Assembly (NCBI RefSeq): GCF_000739555.1
Contig: NZ_BBJN01000056.1
Coordinates: 1 to 34,042 of the forward strand
Length of the DNA: 34,042 bases
Source: Halolamina rubra
Lineage (GTDB): Archaea; Halobacteriota; Halobacteria; Halobacteriales; Haloferacaceae
Reading direction: 5' to 3'
The position numbers and the translations under genes are program-made. Every line of letters starts with the position of its first letter. The stretch's first letter is position 1. The notes below the pieces were generated by a model. The model was not told the origin of the DNA, ran no database searches, and saw only the letters and a program-made list of their open reading frames with translations. Below are positions 1 to 8,148 of the stretch, one piece after another.

Positions 1-414
1 GGTCTCCTCGACCTCCTCGCTCACCTTCTGGCTGACCTCCTCGGTCACTTCCTCGGTCACCTTCTCGGAGACCTCCTCGGAGACTTTCTCCGACACCTCC
101 TCGCTCACGGTGTCGGTGACGGTCTCGGAGACCTCCTCGGTCACCTGGTCGACCTCCTCGCTGACGGTCTGTTCGACCTCCTGGCTCACCGTCTCGGAGA
201 CGGTGTCGCTGACTTTCTCGGTGACCTCCTGGGTCATCCAGTCGGGGTCGAACCGCGCCATCTTCCAGGCGATGTGGATGATGTAGGAGAGCAGTACCCC
301 CAGCCCGAACGCGACCCCCACGGCGGTCCCGAGCTCGAGGATCAGGACGATGGCGACGAAGATGGTCAGTCCGTACGCGATGTCGACGGCGGCGTCGACG
401 CGGGACGGCTTCAT
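1..414 (-). CDS. Membrane-anchored coiled-coil protein with tetrapeptide repeats (C-terminus beyond window)
   Basis: An ATG at 412-414 on the minus strand opens a frame that runs without a stop to the window edge, giving 138 codons. Residues about 10-50 are hydrophobic and form one long or two short membrane segments (IAYGLTIFVAIVLILELG, then GVAFGLGVLLSYIIHIAW). A short basic/aromatic linker ending DPDWMTQ follows. From about residue 60 onward the protein is built of four-residue units of the type (E/Q)(E/K)V(S/T), with valine at every fourth position and almost only Glu, Lys, Ser, Thr and Gln around it. This should be a long charged helix on one side of the membrane. I do not recognise a family and infer no function. 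It diverges from the phosphate permease across a 171-bp gap. The true length and C-terminus are unknown. Confidence 0.72.
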   Translation of the reverse strand, partial: MKPSRVDAAVDIAYGLTIFVAIVLILELGTAVGVAFGLGVLLSYIIHIAWKMARFDPDWMTQEVTEKVSDTVSETVSQEVEQTVSEEVDQVTEEVSETVTDTVSEEVSEKVSEEVSEKVTEEVTEEVSQKVSEEVEET

Positions 415-554
415 CGGGCGATCACCCGCGGGCGCTCGTGCTGTCTGCTGTCGTTCATACCGGATGGGCGGGTTCCAGACGGGTATACCCATCTCTCCCG
501 GCCCGCGGGTCCCCCCGGGCCGAGCGCGGCCGCGCTGGCGGGACCCGGTCCAAC

Positions 555-563
555 GGCTTAAGA
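555..563 (+). promoter_or_regulatory. TATA-like element of the phosphate permease gene
   Basis: The AT-rich hexamer CTTAAG lies in an otherwise very GC-rich stretch. Its centre is about 27 nt upstream of the ATG at 586, the spacing expected if transcription starts at or next to the start codon (leaderless mRNA). Inferred from spacing and composition only. Confidence 0.4.
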
Positions 564-585
564 GCGACGCGCCGTTGCTCCACGT

Positions 586-1761
586 ATGGTCGAGGTTCTT
601 CTCATCCTGGGTATCGTGGTCTCGCTGTTCGTCGGCTTCAACATCGGCGGCTCGACGACCGGGCCGGCGTTCGGGCCGGCGGTCGGCTCCGACGCCATCT
701 CCAAGACCGGCGCCGCGGCGCTGATGGCGGTGTTCTTCTTCGTCGGCGCGTGGACGATCGGGCGCCGCGTCGTCGACAAGCTGGGGGAGGAGCTCATCAC
801 CAGCGCCGGCGTGTTCACGATCGAGACGAGCATCGTCGTCCTCTTCTTCATCGGCGGCGCGCTGTTCGTCGGCAACTACTTCGGCGTCCCTGCGTCGACG
901 TCGATGACCGCCGTCGGCTCCATCGCCGGTCTCGGCGTCGCGACCGACTCGCTCGACTGGGTCGTCATGGGCGAGATCGCGGTCTGGTGGATCGTCGCCC
1001 CGATCGTCGGCTTCTGGGTGTCGGGGATGATCGGCCGGTACCTCTACCCGCGGATCAACGAGTGGGTCGCGATCGACAGCAGCGAGGGGGCGCTGATGGA
1101 GCTCGACCGCTCCGGCGCCGTCCCGCGGCCGGTGCCCGGCCCCAACACGACCCGGCGGGAGATGATCGGCGGGATCGTCGTGATCCTGATCGGCTGCCTG
1201 ATGGCGTTCTCCTCGGGCACGTCGAACATCGCGAACGCGATCGCGCCGCTGGTCGGCGCGGGCGTCGAGATGGAGATGATGATCCTGCTCGGCTGTGGCG
1301 CCGTCGCCGTCGGCGCGTTCACGATCGCGCGCCGGACGCTCGACACGCTGGGCAACGACATCACCGACCTCCCGCTCACCGCCGCCATCGTCGTCGCGAT
1401 CGTCTCCTCGACCATCGTGATCGGCCTCTCGGCGATCGGGATCCCCGCCTCGTTCGTGATCATCGCGACCACCTCGATCGTCGGCCTCGGCTGGGGGCGC
1501 GCGACCCGGACGGCGACGCTCTCGGGCGGGGTGCGCGGCGAGGAGTCGCCGAGCGTCTCCGTCGGCGCGCTGGCCGCCGAGGAGCCCGGCGAGGAGGCGC
1601 CCGGTATCGGCGAGGAGGAGCCGGAGGACATCCCGGCGGCGTCTGACCTGTTCGATCCCGAAACGACGGGCCGAGTGCTGATCATGCAGAACGTCGTGCC
1701 CGTCCTCTCGACCGCCGGCGCCTACGTCACCTTCACCCTCCTGTTCCAGTTCGTCTGGTAG
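586..1761 (+). CDS. PiT-family inorganic phosphate (anion) permease
   Basis: A 391-aa polytopic membrane protein of the PiT/PHO-4 inorganic phosphate transporter family, which couples phosphate (or a similar anion) uptake to a cation gradient. The family's internal duplication is visible. The first half carries the motif GFNIGGSTTGPAFGP near residue 17 and the second carries SSGTSNIANAIAPLVGAG near residue 210. Each is followed by a helix-rich stretch with the TSMTAVGSIAG / ATTSIVGLGWG re-entrant-type motif. An acidic, low-complexity cytosolic loop (about residues 310-365, rich in Glu and Pro) precedes the last transmembrane helix, as is common in haloarchaeal versions. The start is chosen because the hydrophobic N-terminal helix begins at once and a TATA-like element sits about 27 nt upstream. 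It converges with the metal transporter operon. Substrate specificity beyond the family level cannot be read. Confidence 0.88.
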   Translation: MVEVLLILGIVVSLFVGFNIGGSTTGPAFGPAVGSDAISKTGAAALMAVFFFVGAWTIGRRVVDKLGEELITSAGVFTIETSIVVLFFIGGALFVGNYFGVPASTSMTAVGSIAGLGVATDSLDWVVMGEIAVWWIVAPIVGFWVSGMIGRYLYPRINEWVAIDSSEGALMELDRSGAVPRPVPGPNTTRREMIGGIVVILIGCLMAFSSGTSNIANAIAPLVGAGVEMEMMILLGCGAVAVGAFTIARRTLDTLGNDITDLPLTAAIVVAIVSSTIVIGLSAIGIPASFVIIATTSIVGLGWGRATRTATLSGGVRGEESPSVSVGALAAEEPGEEAPGIGEEEPEDIPAASDLFDPETTGRVLIMQNVVPVLSTAGAYVTFTLLFQFVW

Positions 1762-1775
1762 CCCGCTCGCGGGCG
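1762..1775. terminator. GC-rich hairpin between convergent genes
   Basis: GCCCGC-TC-GCGGGC directly follows the permease stop codon and lies 11 nt before the stop codon of the opposing ABC permease gene. It is a perfect 6-bp inverted repeat without a T-run, so it is only a candidate bidirectional transcription barrier. Confidence 0.25.
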
Positions 1776-1785
1776 CGACTCGCCG

Positions 1786-2814
1786 TCAGTCGGCGTCGTC
1801 GGACGCGATCTGCCCGCCGGAGGGACTCCGTCCCTCGCCGGCGTCGATGCTCCCCATCTCGGGGGTCGCCTCCTCGCCGACGGCGGTCTGGATCTTCCCC
1901 GCGACCACCGCGAGCGCGTAGATCCCGACCGCGACGAGCACGACGACGCCGCCGGCGGTCGCGCCGGCGTAGTAGGAGATCGCGATCCCCAGCAGCACCG
2001 CGAGCTCGGCGAGCACCACCGAGACGAGCAGCGACTCGGTGAAGCTTCGGGACACCTGCGCCGCGCCGGCGACGGGCACCACCAGCATCGCGGCGACGAG
2101 GATCACGCCCATGATCTGCATCGCGCCGACGACGACCAGCGCGGTCAGCATCACCATGATCCGGTTGTACCAGCTCACCGAGAGTCCCGAGACCTCGGCG
2201 GCCGTCTCGTCGAACGTGACGTACAGCAGCTGGTTCCGGGTGACGGCGACGACGCCGACGACGACGGCGAACAGTACCAGCAGGATCGCGGCGCTCTGGG
2301 TCGTCACCGTCGAGAGGTTGCCGAACAGGTACTGGTCGACGCTGACGGTCAGCCCGCCCGCGTTGATGCTGATCAGCGTCGTCCCCAGCGCGAACCCCGT
2401 CGAGAGCACGATCGCCATCGACACGTCGTTGTACGCGTCGGTCGTCTCCGAGATCAGTTCGATCAGCAGCGCCGCGATCATGGCGACGACGACCGCCGTG
2501 AGGTACGGGCTGACCCCGAGGTCGACGACGGCGTTGAGGAACAGCCCGACGGCGACGCCCGCAAACGCCGTGTGGGCGAGCGCGTCGCCGATCAGCGCCA
2601 GCTGGCGGTGGACGAGGAACGTGCCGATCAGCGGCGCGATGATGCCGACACAGAGGCCGACGAGGATCGCGCGGTGCATGAACCCGTACTGGAGCAGCCC
2701 CAGCCCGGTCGCCTCGCCGACCCACGACAGCAGCGCCGACCAGAGCTCGAGGAACCAGTACAGCGGCGACAGCAGCGCGTCGAGCGCGCTCGCCTGCAGC
2801 GCGGGCGCGGTCAT
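1786..2814 (-). CDS. Metal ABC transporter permease, ABC-3 (ZnuB/MntB-like) family
   Basis: A 342-aa membrane subunit of a zinc/manganese-type ABC importer. It has about eight to nine hydrophobic helices. The ABC-3 family hallmark lies near residue 70 (LIGTFLVHRQLALIGDALAH) and is followed by AFAGVAVG, the region that docks on the ATPase. The C-terminus is a Ser/Gly/Asp-rich hydrophilic tail. The ATG at 2814 overlaps the stop codon of the upstream ATPase gene (ATGA), so the two are translationally coupled. It is the last gene of the minus-strand operon. The metal cannot be assigned from this subunit. Zinc or manganese is usual for the family. Confidence 0.88.
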   Translation of the reverse strand: MTAPALQASALDALLSPLYWFLELWSALLSWVGEATGLGLLQYGFMHRAILVGLCVGIIAPLIGTFLVHRQLALIGDALAHTAFAGVAVGLFLNAVVDLGVSPYLTAVVVAMIAALLIELISETTDAYNDVSMAIVLSTGFALGTTLISINAGGLTVSVDQYLFGNLSTVTTQSAAILLVLFAVVVGVVAVTRNQLLYVTFDETAAEVSGLSVSWYNRIMVMLTALVVVGAMQIMGVILVAAMLVVPVAGAAQVSRSFTESLLVSVVLAELAVLLGIAISYYAGATAGGVVVLVAVGIYALAVVAGKIQTAVGEEATPEMGSIDAGEGRSPSGGQIASDDAD

Positions 2815-3554
2815 CGCCCACCCCCGACGATCCCCGCGGCCGTGCCGAACGCGCGGGCCAGCGCGTCGCTGTCGACGAACTCGTCGGTCGGGCCGTCGAA
2901 GTAGATCTGCTTGTTCAGACAGATCACCCGCTCTGCGTGGTTCGTGACGGCGCTGAGGTCGTGCTCGATCAGCAGGACCGTGATCCCCTGCTCGTTCAGC
3001 GAGTTCAGCAGCTCGTAGAACGCGTCGACGGACTCGGCGTCGACGCCGACGGTGGGCTCGTCGAGCACGAGCAGGTCGGCCTCGCTCGCCAGCGCCCGGG
3101 CGATGAACGCCCGCTGGCGCTGGCCGCCCGAGAGCTGGGTCACCCGGCGGTTCGCGAACGCGGTCATCCCGACGGTGTCGAGCGCCTCGTCGACCCGCTC
3201 CCAGTCCGACTCGGAGAGCCGGCCGAAGCCGACGTGGGGGAACCGCCCCATCTTGACGACCTCCCTCACCGTGATGGGCATCTCCTTCGACGCGCTGGCG
3301 TGCTGGGCGACGTAGCCCAGCCGCGACCCCTCGTCGAACTCGTGGGCGGGCTCGGCGAACAGGCGGGCGGTCCCCGAGTCGGGGCGGAGCAGCCCGAGCA
3401 TCAGCTTCATCAGCGTCGACTTGCCGGAGCCGTTCGGCCCGACGATGGCGACGTACTCGCCCGACTCGACCCGCAGGGAGATCTCCTCGACCACCGGGGT
3501 GGCGGTGTAGCCGAACGCCACGTCCGCGAGGTCGACGACGGCGTCGTCGGTCAT
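2811..3554 (-). CDS. Metal ABC transporter ATP-binding protein (ZnuC-like)
   Basis: A 247-aa ABC ATPase that energises the metal importer encoded on either side. Walker A is GPNGSGKST, the signature is LSGGQRQR, Walker B is LLVLDEPTVGVD, and the H-loop His is in LLIEHDLSAV. The domain begins with a V-D-L-A-D-V-A-F-G-Y strand typical of the family. I chose the ATG at 3554 because it overlaps the TGA of the binding-protein gene (ATGA), matching the coupling seen at the other end. A possible start 15 nt further upstream (MEELRMTDD) would overlap more and is less likely. The C-terminal tail after the H-loop contains NKQIYFDGPTDEF, as in ZnuC/MntC-type ATPases. Confidence 0.9.
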   Translation of the reverse strand: MTDDAVVDLADVAFGYTATPVVEEISLRVESGEYVAIVGPNGSGKSTLMKLMLGLLRPDSGTARLFAEPAHEFDEGSRLGYVAQHASASKEMPITVREVVKMGRFPHVGFGRLSESDWERVDEALDTVGMTAFANRRVTQLSGGQRQRAFIARALASEADLLVLDEPTVGVDAESVDAFYELLNSLNEQGITVLLIEHDLSAVTNHAERVICLNKQIYFDGPTDEFVDSDALARAFGTAAGIVGGGR

Positions 3555-4606
3555 TCGAAGTTCCTCCACTCCTCGCTCCAGCCGTCGGGGCCGGCCTCCT
3601 CGGGCGGTTTGTTCCCGAGGACGACCTCGAACGTGGGCATGTTGATGTTGTAGGCGATCTCCGCGTACCCCCAGTTCTGTTCGACCCAGTCCTCGCGGAC
3701 GCCGGCGTAGGGGGTGACCGGGAAGTACGCCTCCGCCCGCGTCTCCTCGATCAGCTGTCTCGCGGGCCGGCGGGCCTCGAACACGCCGTTGGCGACGTAG
3801 CGGATGTCGTTCTCCGCGATCACCTCCTGTGCCCGTCGGATGTCCTCGGGGGCGACCGCGCCGCTGGCGGCGAGGTTGGTCACCAGCGGCCGCATCGCCA
3901 CGTCGTAGCGGGCGCCGATGTACTGGAACGCGTTGTGGGCCGCCAGCTGGACCACGTCGCGGTCGGCGGCGTCGAAGATTGCCCGGTAGGACGCGTCGAT
4001 CTCCTCGATCGTCTCGGACTTGTAGCGCTCGGCGTTCTCCCGGAGCGTGTCCTCGGCGTCCGGCTCGAGCTCGACCAGCCCCTCGGTGATGTTGTCGATG
4101 GAGGTTTTCGCGCGCTGGGGGTCCAGCCAGAAGTGGGGGTCTTTCCCCTGCTGCTCGCCGACGCCCTCCTCCTCCCGGTCGAGGCTGGCGGCGAGATCCA
4201 GCAGTTCGATCCCCTCCCGGGCGTTGATCAGCGCCGTGTCGACGCCGTCGTCCCTCATCGTCTGGATCGCGCGGTCGGCCCAGGGCTGGAACCCCTCGCC
4301 GACGTGGAGGAACGCGTCGGACTCGATGATCTCCCGCGTGATGCTCGCGTTGGGCTGCCAGCCGTGGCCGTGGAGGCCGGTCGGCACGAGGTTCTCGACC
4401 CGGATCGGGGTGCCGTCGGCGACGACGCGCGCGAAGTCGTAGAAGCTGAAGAAAGACGCCGTGACGACCGACTCCTCCTCCCCCGCGGTGCTCCCGGCAC
4501 CGCTCGTGCAGCCGGCGAACCCGGCCGCGAGGGCGCCGGCACCGGCGGCGATCGCCGCCCGGCGCGAGAGTCGGTTCGTCGTCGACGACCGGTTCGTGTC
4601 GTCCAT
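3551..4606 (-). CDS. Metal ABC transporter substrate-binding lipoprotein (ZnuA-like, cluster A-I)
   Basis: A 351-aa extracytoplasmic metal-binding lipoprotein. The N-terminus has a twin-arginine signal (LSRRAAIAAG) and a lipobox ending FAGC, with Cys about residue 33, so it should be exported folded and lipid-anchored. Metal-ligand histidines typical of the TroA/ZnuA family are visible in LHGHGWQPNAS (about 78-80), KDPHFWLDPQ (157) and AAHNAFQYIG (223). The two lobes are joined by a long helix, as in the family. The C-terminal stretch after PVTPYAGVREDW departs from the usual ending, so the fourth ligand is not obvious. I prefer the ATG at 4606. A GTG at 4633 is possible but lies close to the predicted transcription start. 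It is the first gene of the operon, followed by the ATPase and permease. Confidence 0.87.
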   Translation of the reverse strand: MDDTNRSSTTNRLSRRAAIAAGAGALAAGFAGCTSGAGSTAGEEESVVTASFFSFYDFARVVADGTPIRVENLVPTGLHGHGWQPNASITREIIESDAFLHVGEGFQPWADRAIQTMRDDGVDTALINAREGIELLDLAASLDREEEGVGEQQGKDPHFWLDPQRAKTSIDNITEGLVELEPDAEDTLRENAERYKSETIEEIDASYRAIFDAADRDVVQLAAHNAFQYIGARYDVAMRPLVTNLAASGAVAPEDIRRAQEVIAENDIRYVANGVFEARRPARQLIEETRAEAYFPVTPYAGVREDWVEQNWGYAEIAYNINMPTFEVVLGNKPPEEAGPDGWSEEWRNFE

Positions 4607-4654
4607 TGTCGTGTGGAGGGGAGCACCGAACACAGAAAATAGCTTCGGTGAAGC

Positions 4655-4675
4655 AAATATTTAGACGCCTCTAAA
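4655..4675 (-). promoter_or_regulatory. Promoter of the metal-uptake operon with overlapping palindromic operator
   Basis: TTTAGA-CGCC-TCTAAA at 4660-4675 is a perfect inverted repeat (6-bp arms, 4-nt spacer). Read on the minus strand, its distal arm runs into the AT-rich TATA-like sequence CTAAATATTT, centred about 50-55 nt upstream of the ATG at 4606. A protein bound here would block TBP/TFB access. Palindromes at such promoters are typical of metal-sensing DtxR/MntR-type repressors in halophilic archaea. Naming that family here is inference. Confidence 0.5.
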
Positions 4676-4761
4676 CCCTGCAGGGGCGCACCGGTCGACG
4701 GTCCACCGGCCACACCCGCCGAACCGGCGACCCGGATCGGTGGTCCGGCGGTCGCGTTCGC

Positions 4762-4772
4762 CGAAAAATTCT
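4762..4772 (+). promoter_or_regulatory. TATA-like element of the acyl-CoA dehydrogenase gene
   Basis: CGAAAAATTC stands out in GC-rich surroundings and is centred about 30 nt before the ATG at 4798. This fits a leaderless or nearly leaderless transcript. Confidence 0.4.
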
Positions 4773-4797
4773 TCACGTGTTTCTCGTTGTATAGGCC

Positions 4798-5952
4798 ATG
4801 GACTACGGACTGACCCAGGAGCAGGAGCAGCTCCGCGAGGAAGTGCGACGGTTCGCCGAGAACGAGATCGCGCCGGTCGCCGGCGAGTACGACCGCGAGG
4901 AGAAGTACCCCGCCGAGATCGTCGAGAAGGCGTCGGAGATGGGGCTGACGGGCGCCCACTTCCCGATGGAGTACGGCGGCGTCGGCTACTCGACGCTGGA
5001 CATGGCGCTCGTGACCGAGGAGCTATTCGCGGTCGACCCCGGGATCGGGCTCTGTGTCACCAGCGCGGGGTTCGGCGCCGAGGCGATCATGGAGTTCGGC
5101 ACCGAGGAGCAGAAGGAGCAGTACCTCCCGCCGATCGCCGAGGGCGAGGCGGTGATGGGCGCGGCGATCAGCGAGCCCCACGCCGGTTCGGACGTGAGTT
5201 CGCTGTCGACGCGGGCCGAGAAAGACGGCGACGAGTGGGTGATCAACGGCTCGAAGATGTGGATCACCAACGGCTCGATCGGCGACTACTTCGTCGTGAT
5301 GTGCGAGACCGACCCCGACGTGGGCGACCGCTACACCGGCTTCTCCCAGATCCTGATCGAGCGCGACCGCGACGGCTTCGAGAGCGAGAAGATCACCGGG
5401 AAGCTGGGGATCCGCGCGAGCGACACCGCCGAGCTCCGGTTCGACGACGTGCGCGTGCCCGAGGAGAACCTCGTCGGCCAGCGCGGGATGGGGTTCCCCC
5501 AGCTGATGCAGTTCTTCGACGAGACGCGGACGATGGTCGCCGCCCAGGCGGTCGGGATCGCGAAGGGGGCGAACGAGCGCGCGCTGGAGTACGCCGAGGA
5601 GCGCGAGCAGTTCGGCCGGCCCATCTCGGAGTTCCAGGCGATCCGGCACAAGCTCTCGGAGATGCACACCCGGACCGAGGCCGCCCGCCAGCTCACGTAC
5701 AAGTCCGCCTGGAGCGTCGACCACGCCGAGGACGACCTCACGATGCTGGCGTCGATGGCGAAGGAGTTCGCCTCCGACGTGGCGACCGACGCCGCCGACG
5801 AGGCGGTCCAGATCCACGGCGGCGCCGGCTTCGTCGACGACTTCGACGTGGAGCGGCTCTACCGCGACTCGAAGATCACCCAGATCTACGAGGGGACGAC
5901 CGAGATCCAGAAGAACATCGTCGCCCGCGAGCTGCTCGACGAGGGGTACTGA
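4798..5952 (+). CDS. Acyl-CoA dehydrogenase
   Basis: A 384-aa flavoprotein of the acyl-CoA dehydrogenase family, which oxidises acyl-CoA to the trans-2-enoyl-CoA in fatty acid or branched-chain amino acid breakdown. The full three-part fold is present. The N-terminal helical domain starts LTQEQEQLREEVRRFAENE. The middle beta domain carries AISEPHAGSD and the flavin-binding WITNGS segment. The C-terminal helical domain carries REQFGRPISEFQAIRHKLSEM and ends with QIHGGAGF and YEGTTEIQKNIVARELL. The Glu in YEGT is at the usual catalytic-base position. Length is normal for the family (about 380). The branched-chain amino acid transporter downstream makes a role in leucine/isoleucine/valine catabolism plausible, but acyl specificity cannot be read. 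Confidence 0.93.
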   Translation: MDYGLTQEQEQLREEVRRFAENEIAPVAGEYDREEKYPAEIVEKASEMGLTGAHFPMEYGGVGYSTLDMALVTEELFAVDPGIGLCVTSAGFGAEAIMEFGTEEQKEQYLPPIAEGEAVMGAAISEPHAGSDVSSLSTRAEKDGDEWVINGSKMWITNGSIGDYFVVMCETDPDVGDRYTGFSQILIERDRDGFESEKITGKLGIRASDTAELRFDDVRVPEENLVGQRGMGFPQLMQFFDETRTMVAAQAVGIAKGANERALEYAEEREQFGRPISEFQAIRHKLSEMHTRTEAARQLTYKSAWSVDHAEDDLTMLASMAKEFASDVATDAADEAVQIHGGAGFVDDFDVERLYRDSKITQIYEGTTEIQKNIVARELLDEGY

Positions 5953-6032
5953 ACGACCTCGGCGGCCGGGAGCAGCGTTCTGCGGGCTGACCCGGCACCG
6001 TGCGTGCCCCTGACGTGTTTGTTATTGACTCA

Positions 6033-6043
6033 CATTTATAAGG
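6033..6043 (+). promoter_or_regulatory. TATA box of the Liv binding-protein gene
   Basis: CATTTATAAGG is a strong haloarchaeal TATA box centred about 28 nt before the ATG at 6067, indicating a leaderless or nearly leaderless mRNA. It supports the start at 6067 over upstream in-frame starts. Confidence 0.6.
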
Positions 6044-6066
6044 TAGCACATAGAAGATGCGCCCAC

Positions 6067-7292
6067 ATGGTTCGATCAGTAACACGACGCGACGTGCTGA
6101 AAGGCGTCGGAACGGCAGGTGCCGTCGGTGTCGCCGGCTGTCTCGGCGGGAACGGGGGTACCCGGACGATCCAGCAGGGCGTCCTCATGCCGTTGACGGG
6201 CGACCTCGGCGATCTCGGCGGGCCGATCCGTGACGGGGCGATCCTGCCCGCGGCCGAGCTCGAGGGCGAGACCGAGTTCACGTTCGACATCCAGGAGGAG
6301 GACACCGAGACGAACGCGCAGGCCGGCATCTCCGGCGCGGAGACGCTGGTCAACAACGGGTTCCCGGCGATCACGGGGGCGGCGTCCTCGGGCGTCACCA
6401 TGCAGGTCGCCCAGCAGGTGCTCATCCCGAACGAGACGGTCGGCTGCTCGCCGGCGTCGACGTCGCCGGCGGTCACCGAGCTCGACGACGACGACTTCTA
6501 CTTCCGGACGTGTCCCTCCGACGCGCTGCAGGGTCAGGTGATCGCCCAGGTCGGCGCCGAGGAGCTCGGCAACAGCTCGGCCGCGACGATGTACGTCAAC
6601 AACGACTACGGGCAGGCGCTCTCGGAGTCGTTCACGAGCACGTTCGAGAGCGAGCACGACGGCGAGGTGTCGGCCCAAGTCTCCTTCGAGCAGGAGCAGA
6701 ACTCCTACAGCTCCCAGCTCGAGACGGCGCTCGAGGGCGAGCCCGACATGCTCGTCGTGATCGGCTATCCGGCGTCCGGAATCACGCTGTTCCGCGACTA
6801 CTACAGCGACTACGACACCGGCGAGGACATCGTCGTCACCGACGGCCTCCTCTCGAACAGCCTCCCGGACGAGGTCGACAACGACATGGGCAACGTCACC
6901 TGTACGGCGCCGAAGCGTCCGGGCCGGGCCGGGACGCGTTCGACGAGCTGTACATGGAGGAGTACGACCGCGAGCCGGGCGTGTTCAACGCCCACGCCTA
7001 CGACGCGACGGCGGTTAGCTTCCTCGCGAACGTGTACGCCGGGGAGAACTCCGGCCCCGCGGTCCGGGACAACATGCGCAACGCGGCAAACCCCGAGGGC
7101 GAGGAGTTCAACCCGGGCGAACTGGCCGAGGCGGTCGAGGCGGCCGCGGCGGGCGACGAGATCAACTACCAGGGCGCGTCGTCGGCCGTCAACTTCGACG
7201 ACAACGGCGACATGCGGGCGGTCGCCTACGGCATCTACGAGGTGGAGGACCGCGACTTCACCGAGGTCGACCAGGTGGAGTTCGGCGGGTAG
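6067..7292 (+). pseudogene. Branched-chain amino acid ABC transporter substrate-binding lipoprotein (LivJ-like), frameshifted
   Basis: A periplasmic-binding-protein type I (LivJ/LivK-like) receptor for branched-chain amino acids or related solutes. It begins with a Tat motif (TRRDVLKG) and a lipobox VAGC, Cys about residue 25. The frame starting at 6067 is convincing to about 6912 (GVLMPLTGDLGDLGGPIRDG, then MYVNNDYGQALSESF, then TDGLLSNSLPDEVDN). After that the coding signal moves to another frame (ASGPGRDAFDELYMEEYDRE...) that runs to the stop at 7290-7292. The switch between about 6898 and 6916 corresponds to one missing base. Restoring one base gives about 408 aa, a normal length. It may be a real mutation or a sequencing error. 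It converges with livF (31 nt apart). The four matching ABC genes are on the other strand. Confidence 0.85.
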
Positions 7293-7323
7293 TCGCCCTC
7301 GGTCGTTCCCTTTTTCGCGCGAG

Positions 7324-8148
7324 TCAGCCGCCGAGGAACTCCCGGCGGACCTGCTCGTCGTTCAGCAGCGCCGTCCCGCGGTCCATGAACCGGTTCTCCC
7401 CCTGCACGAGCACGTAGCCGCGGTCACAGCGCCGCAGCGCCTCCTTCGCGTTCTGCTCGACCATCAGGATCGCCGTGCCGCCGTCGTTGATGCGGTCGAT
7501 CCGGTCGAACATGTCGTCGACGAGGTCGGGCGCCAGCCCGGCCGAGGGCTCGTCGAGCAGGAGGAGGTCCGGGTCGAGCATCAGCGCCCGGCCCATGGCG
7601 AGCATCTGCTGCTGGCCGCCCGAGAGGTTCCCCGCCGTCTGCCCCTTCCGCTCCTCGAGGATGGGGAACCGGTCGAACACTGCCTCGAGCTGCTCCTGGG
7701 GCACCTCGTCGAGGATGTACGCCCCCATCTCGAGGTTCTCGAGCACCGACAGCGAGGGGAAGATGTTGTCGGACTGCGGGACGTACCCCAGCCCGAGGTG
7801 GATCACGTCCTCGGGCTTCTCGCCCGTGATGTCGGCGCCGCCGAACTCGACGCGGCCGCCCATCAGCGTCGTCAGCCCGAAGATCGACTTCATCACGGTC
7901 GACTTGCCGGCGCCGTTGGGGCCGACGACGGTGACGTACTCGCCGGCCTCGACGTTCAGGTCGACGCCCTCGAGGATCTGGAGGTCGCCGTACCCCGCGT
8001 CGAGCCCGGACACCTGGAGCAGGCTGTCCGTCGCGGTCGTGAACGGGTTGCCGGTGTCCGTGGCCGCCTGCTGTCCGCTGACCGTGGCCGCTTCCGGGGT
8101 ATCCTGCTCGCTCCCGTCGACGACCGCTCCCTCGTCGTCCGAGCTCAT
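7324..8148 (-). CDS. livF: Branched-chain amino acid ABC transporter ATP-binding protein LivF
   Basis: A 274-aa ABC ATPase, one of the two that power the LivHM channel. After a 35-40 residue acidic N-terminal extension, the domain starts LLQVSGLDAGYGDLQIL. It has Walker A GPNGAGKST, signature LSGGQQQMLAMGRAL, Walker B LLLLDEPSAGLAP and H-loop MVEQNAKEAL. The SAGLAP and EQNA forms separate LivF from LivG. The ATG overlaps the stop codon of livG (ATGA). It is the last gene of the livHMGF operon, and its 3' end faces the binding-protein gene. A T-run near 7309-7315 lies between the two. Confidence 0.92.
   Translation of the reverse strand: MSSDDEGAVVDGSEQDTPEAATVSGQQAATDTGNPFTTATDSLLQVSGLDAGYGDLQILEGVDLNVEAGEYVTVVGPNGAGKSTVMKSIFGLTTLMGGRVEFGGADITGEKPEDVIHLGLGYVPQSDNIFPSLSVLENLEMGAYILDEVPQEQLEAVFDRFPILEERKGQTAGNLSGGQQQMLAMGRALMLDPDLLLLDEPSAGLAPDLVDDMFDRIDRINDGGTAILMVEQNAKEALRRCDRGYVLVQGENRFMDRGTALLNDEQVRREFLGG

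Noticed and set aside
3551..4633. GTG at 4633 as start of the metal-binding lipoprotein
   Set aside because: It would place nine non-signal residues before the Tat motif and lies almost at the predicted transcription start. The ATG at 4606 is better.
7293..7323. Strong rho-independent terminator between the Liv binding protein and livF
   Set aside because: There is a TTTTT run but no clear stem before it, so it was not listed as a separate feature.
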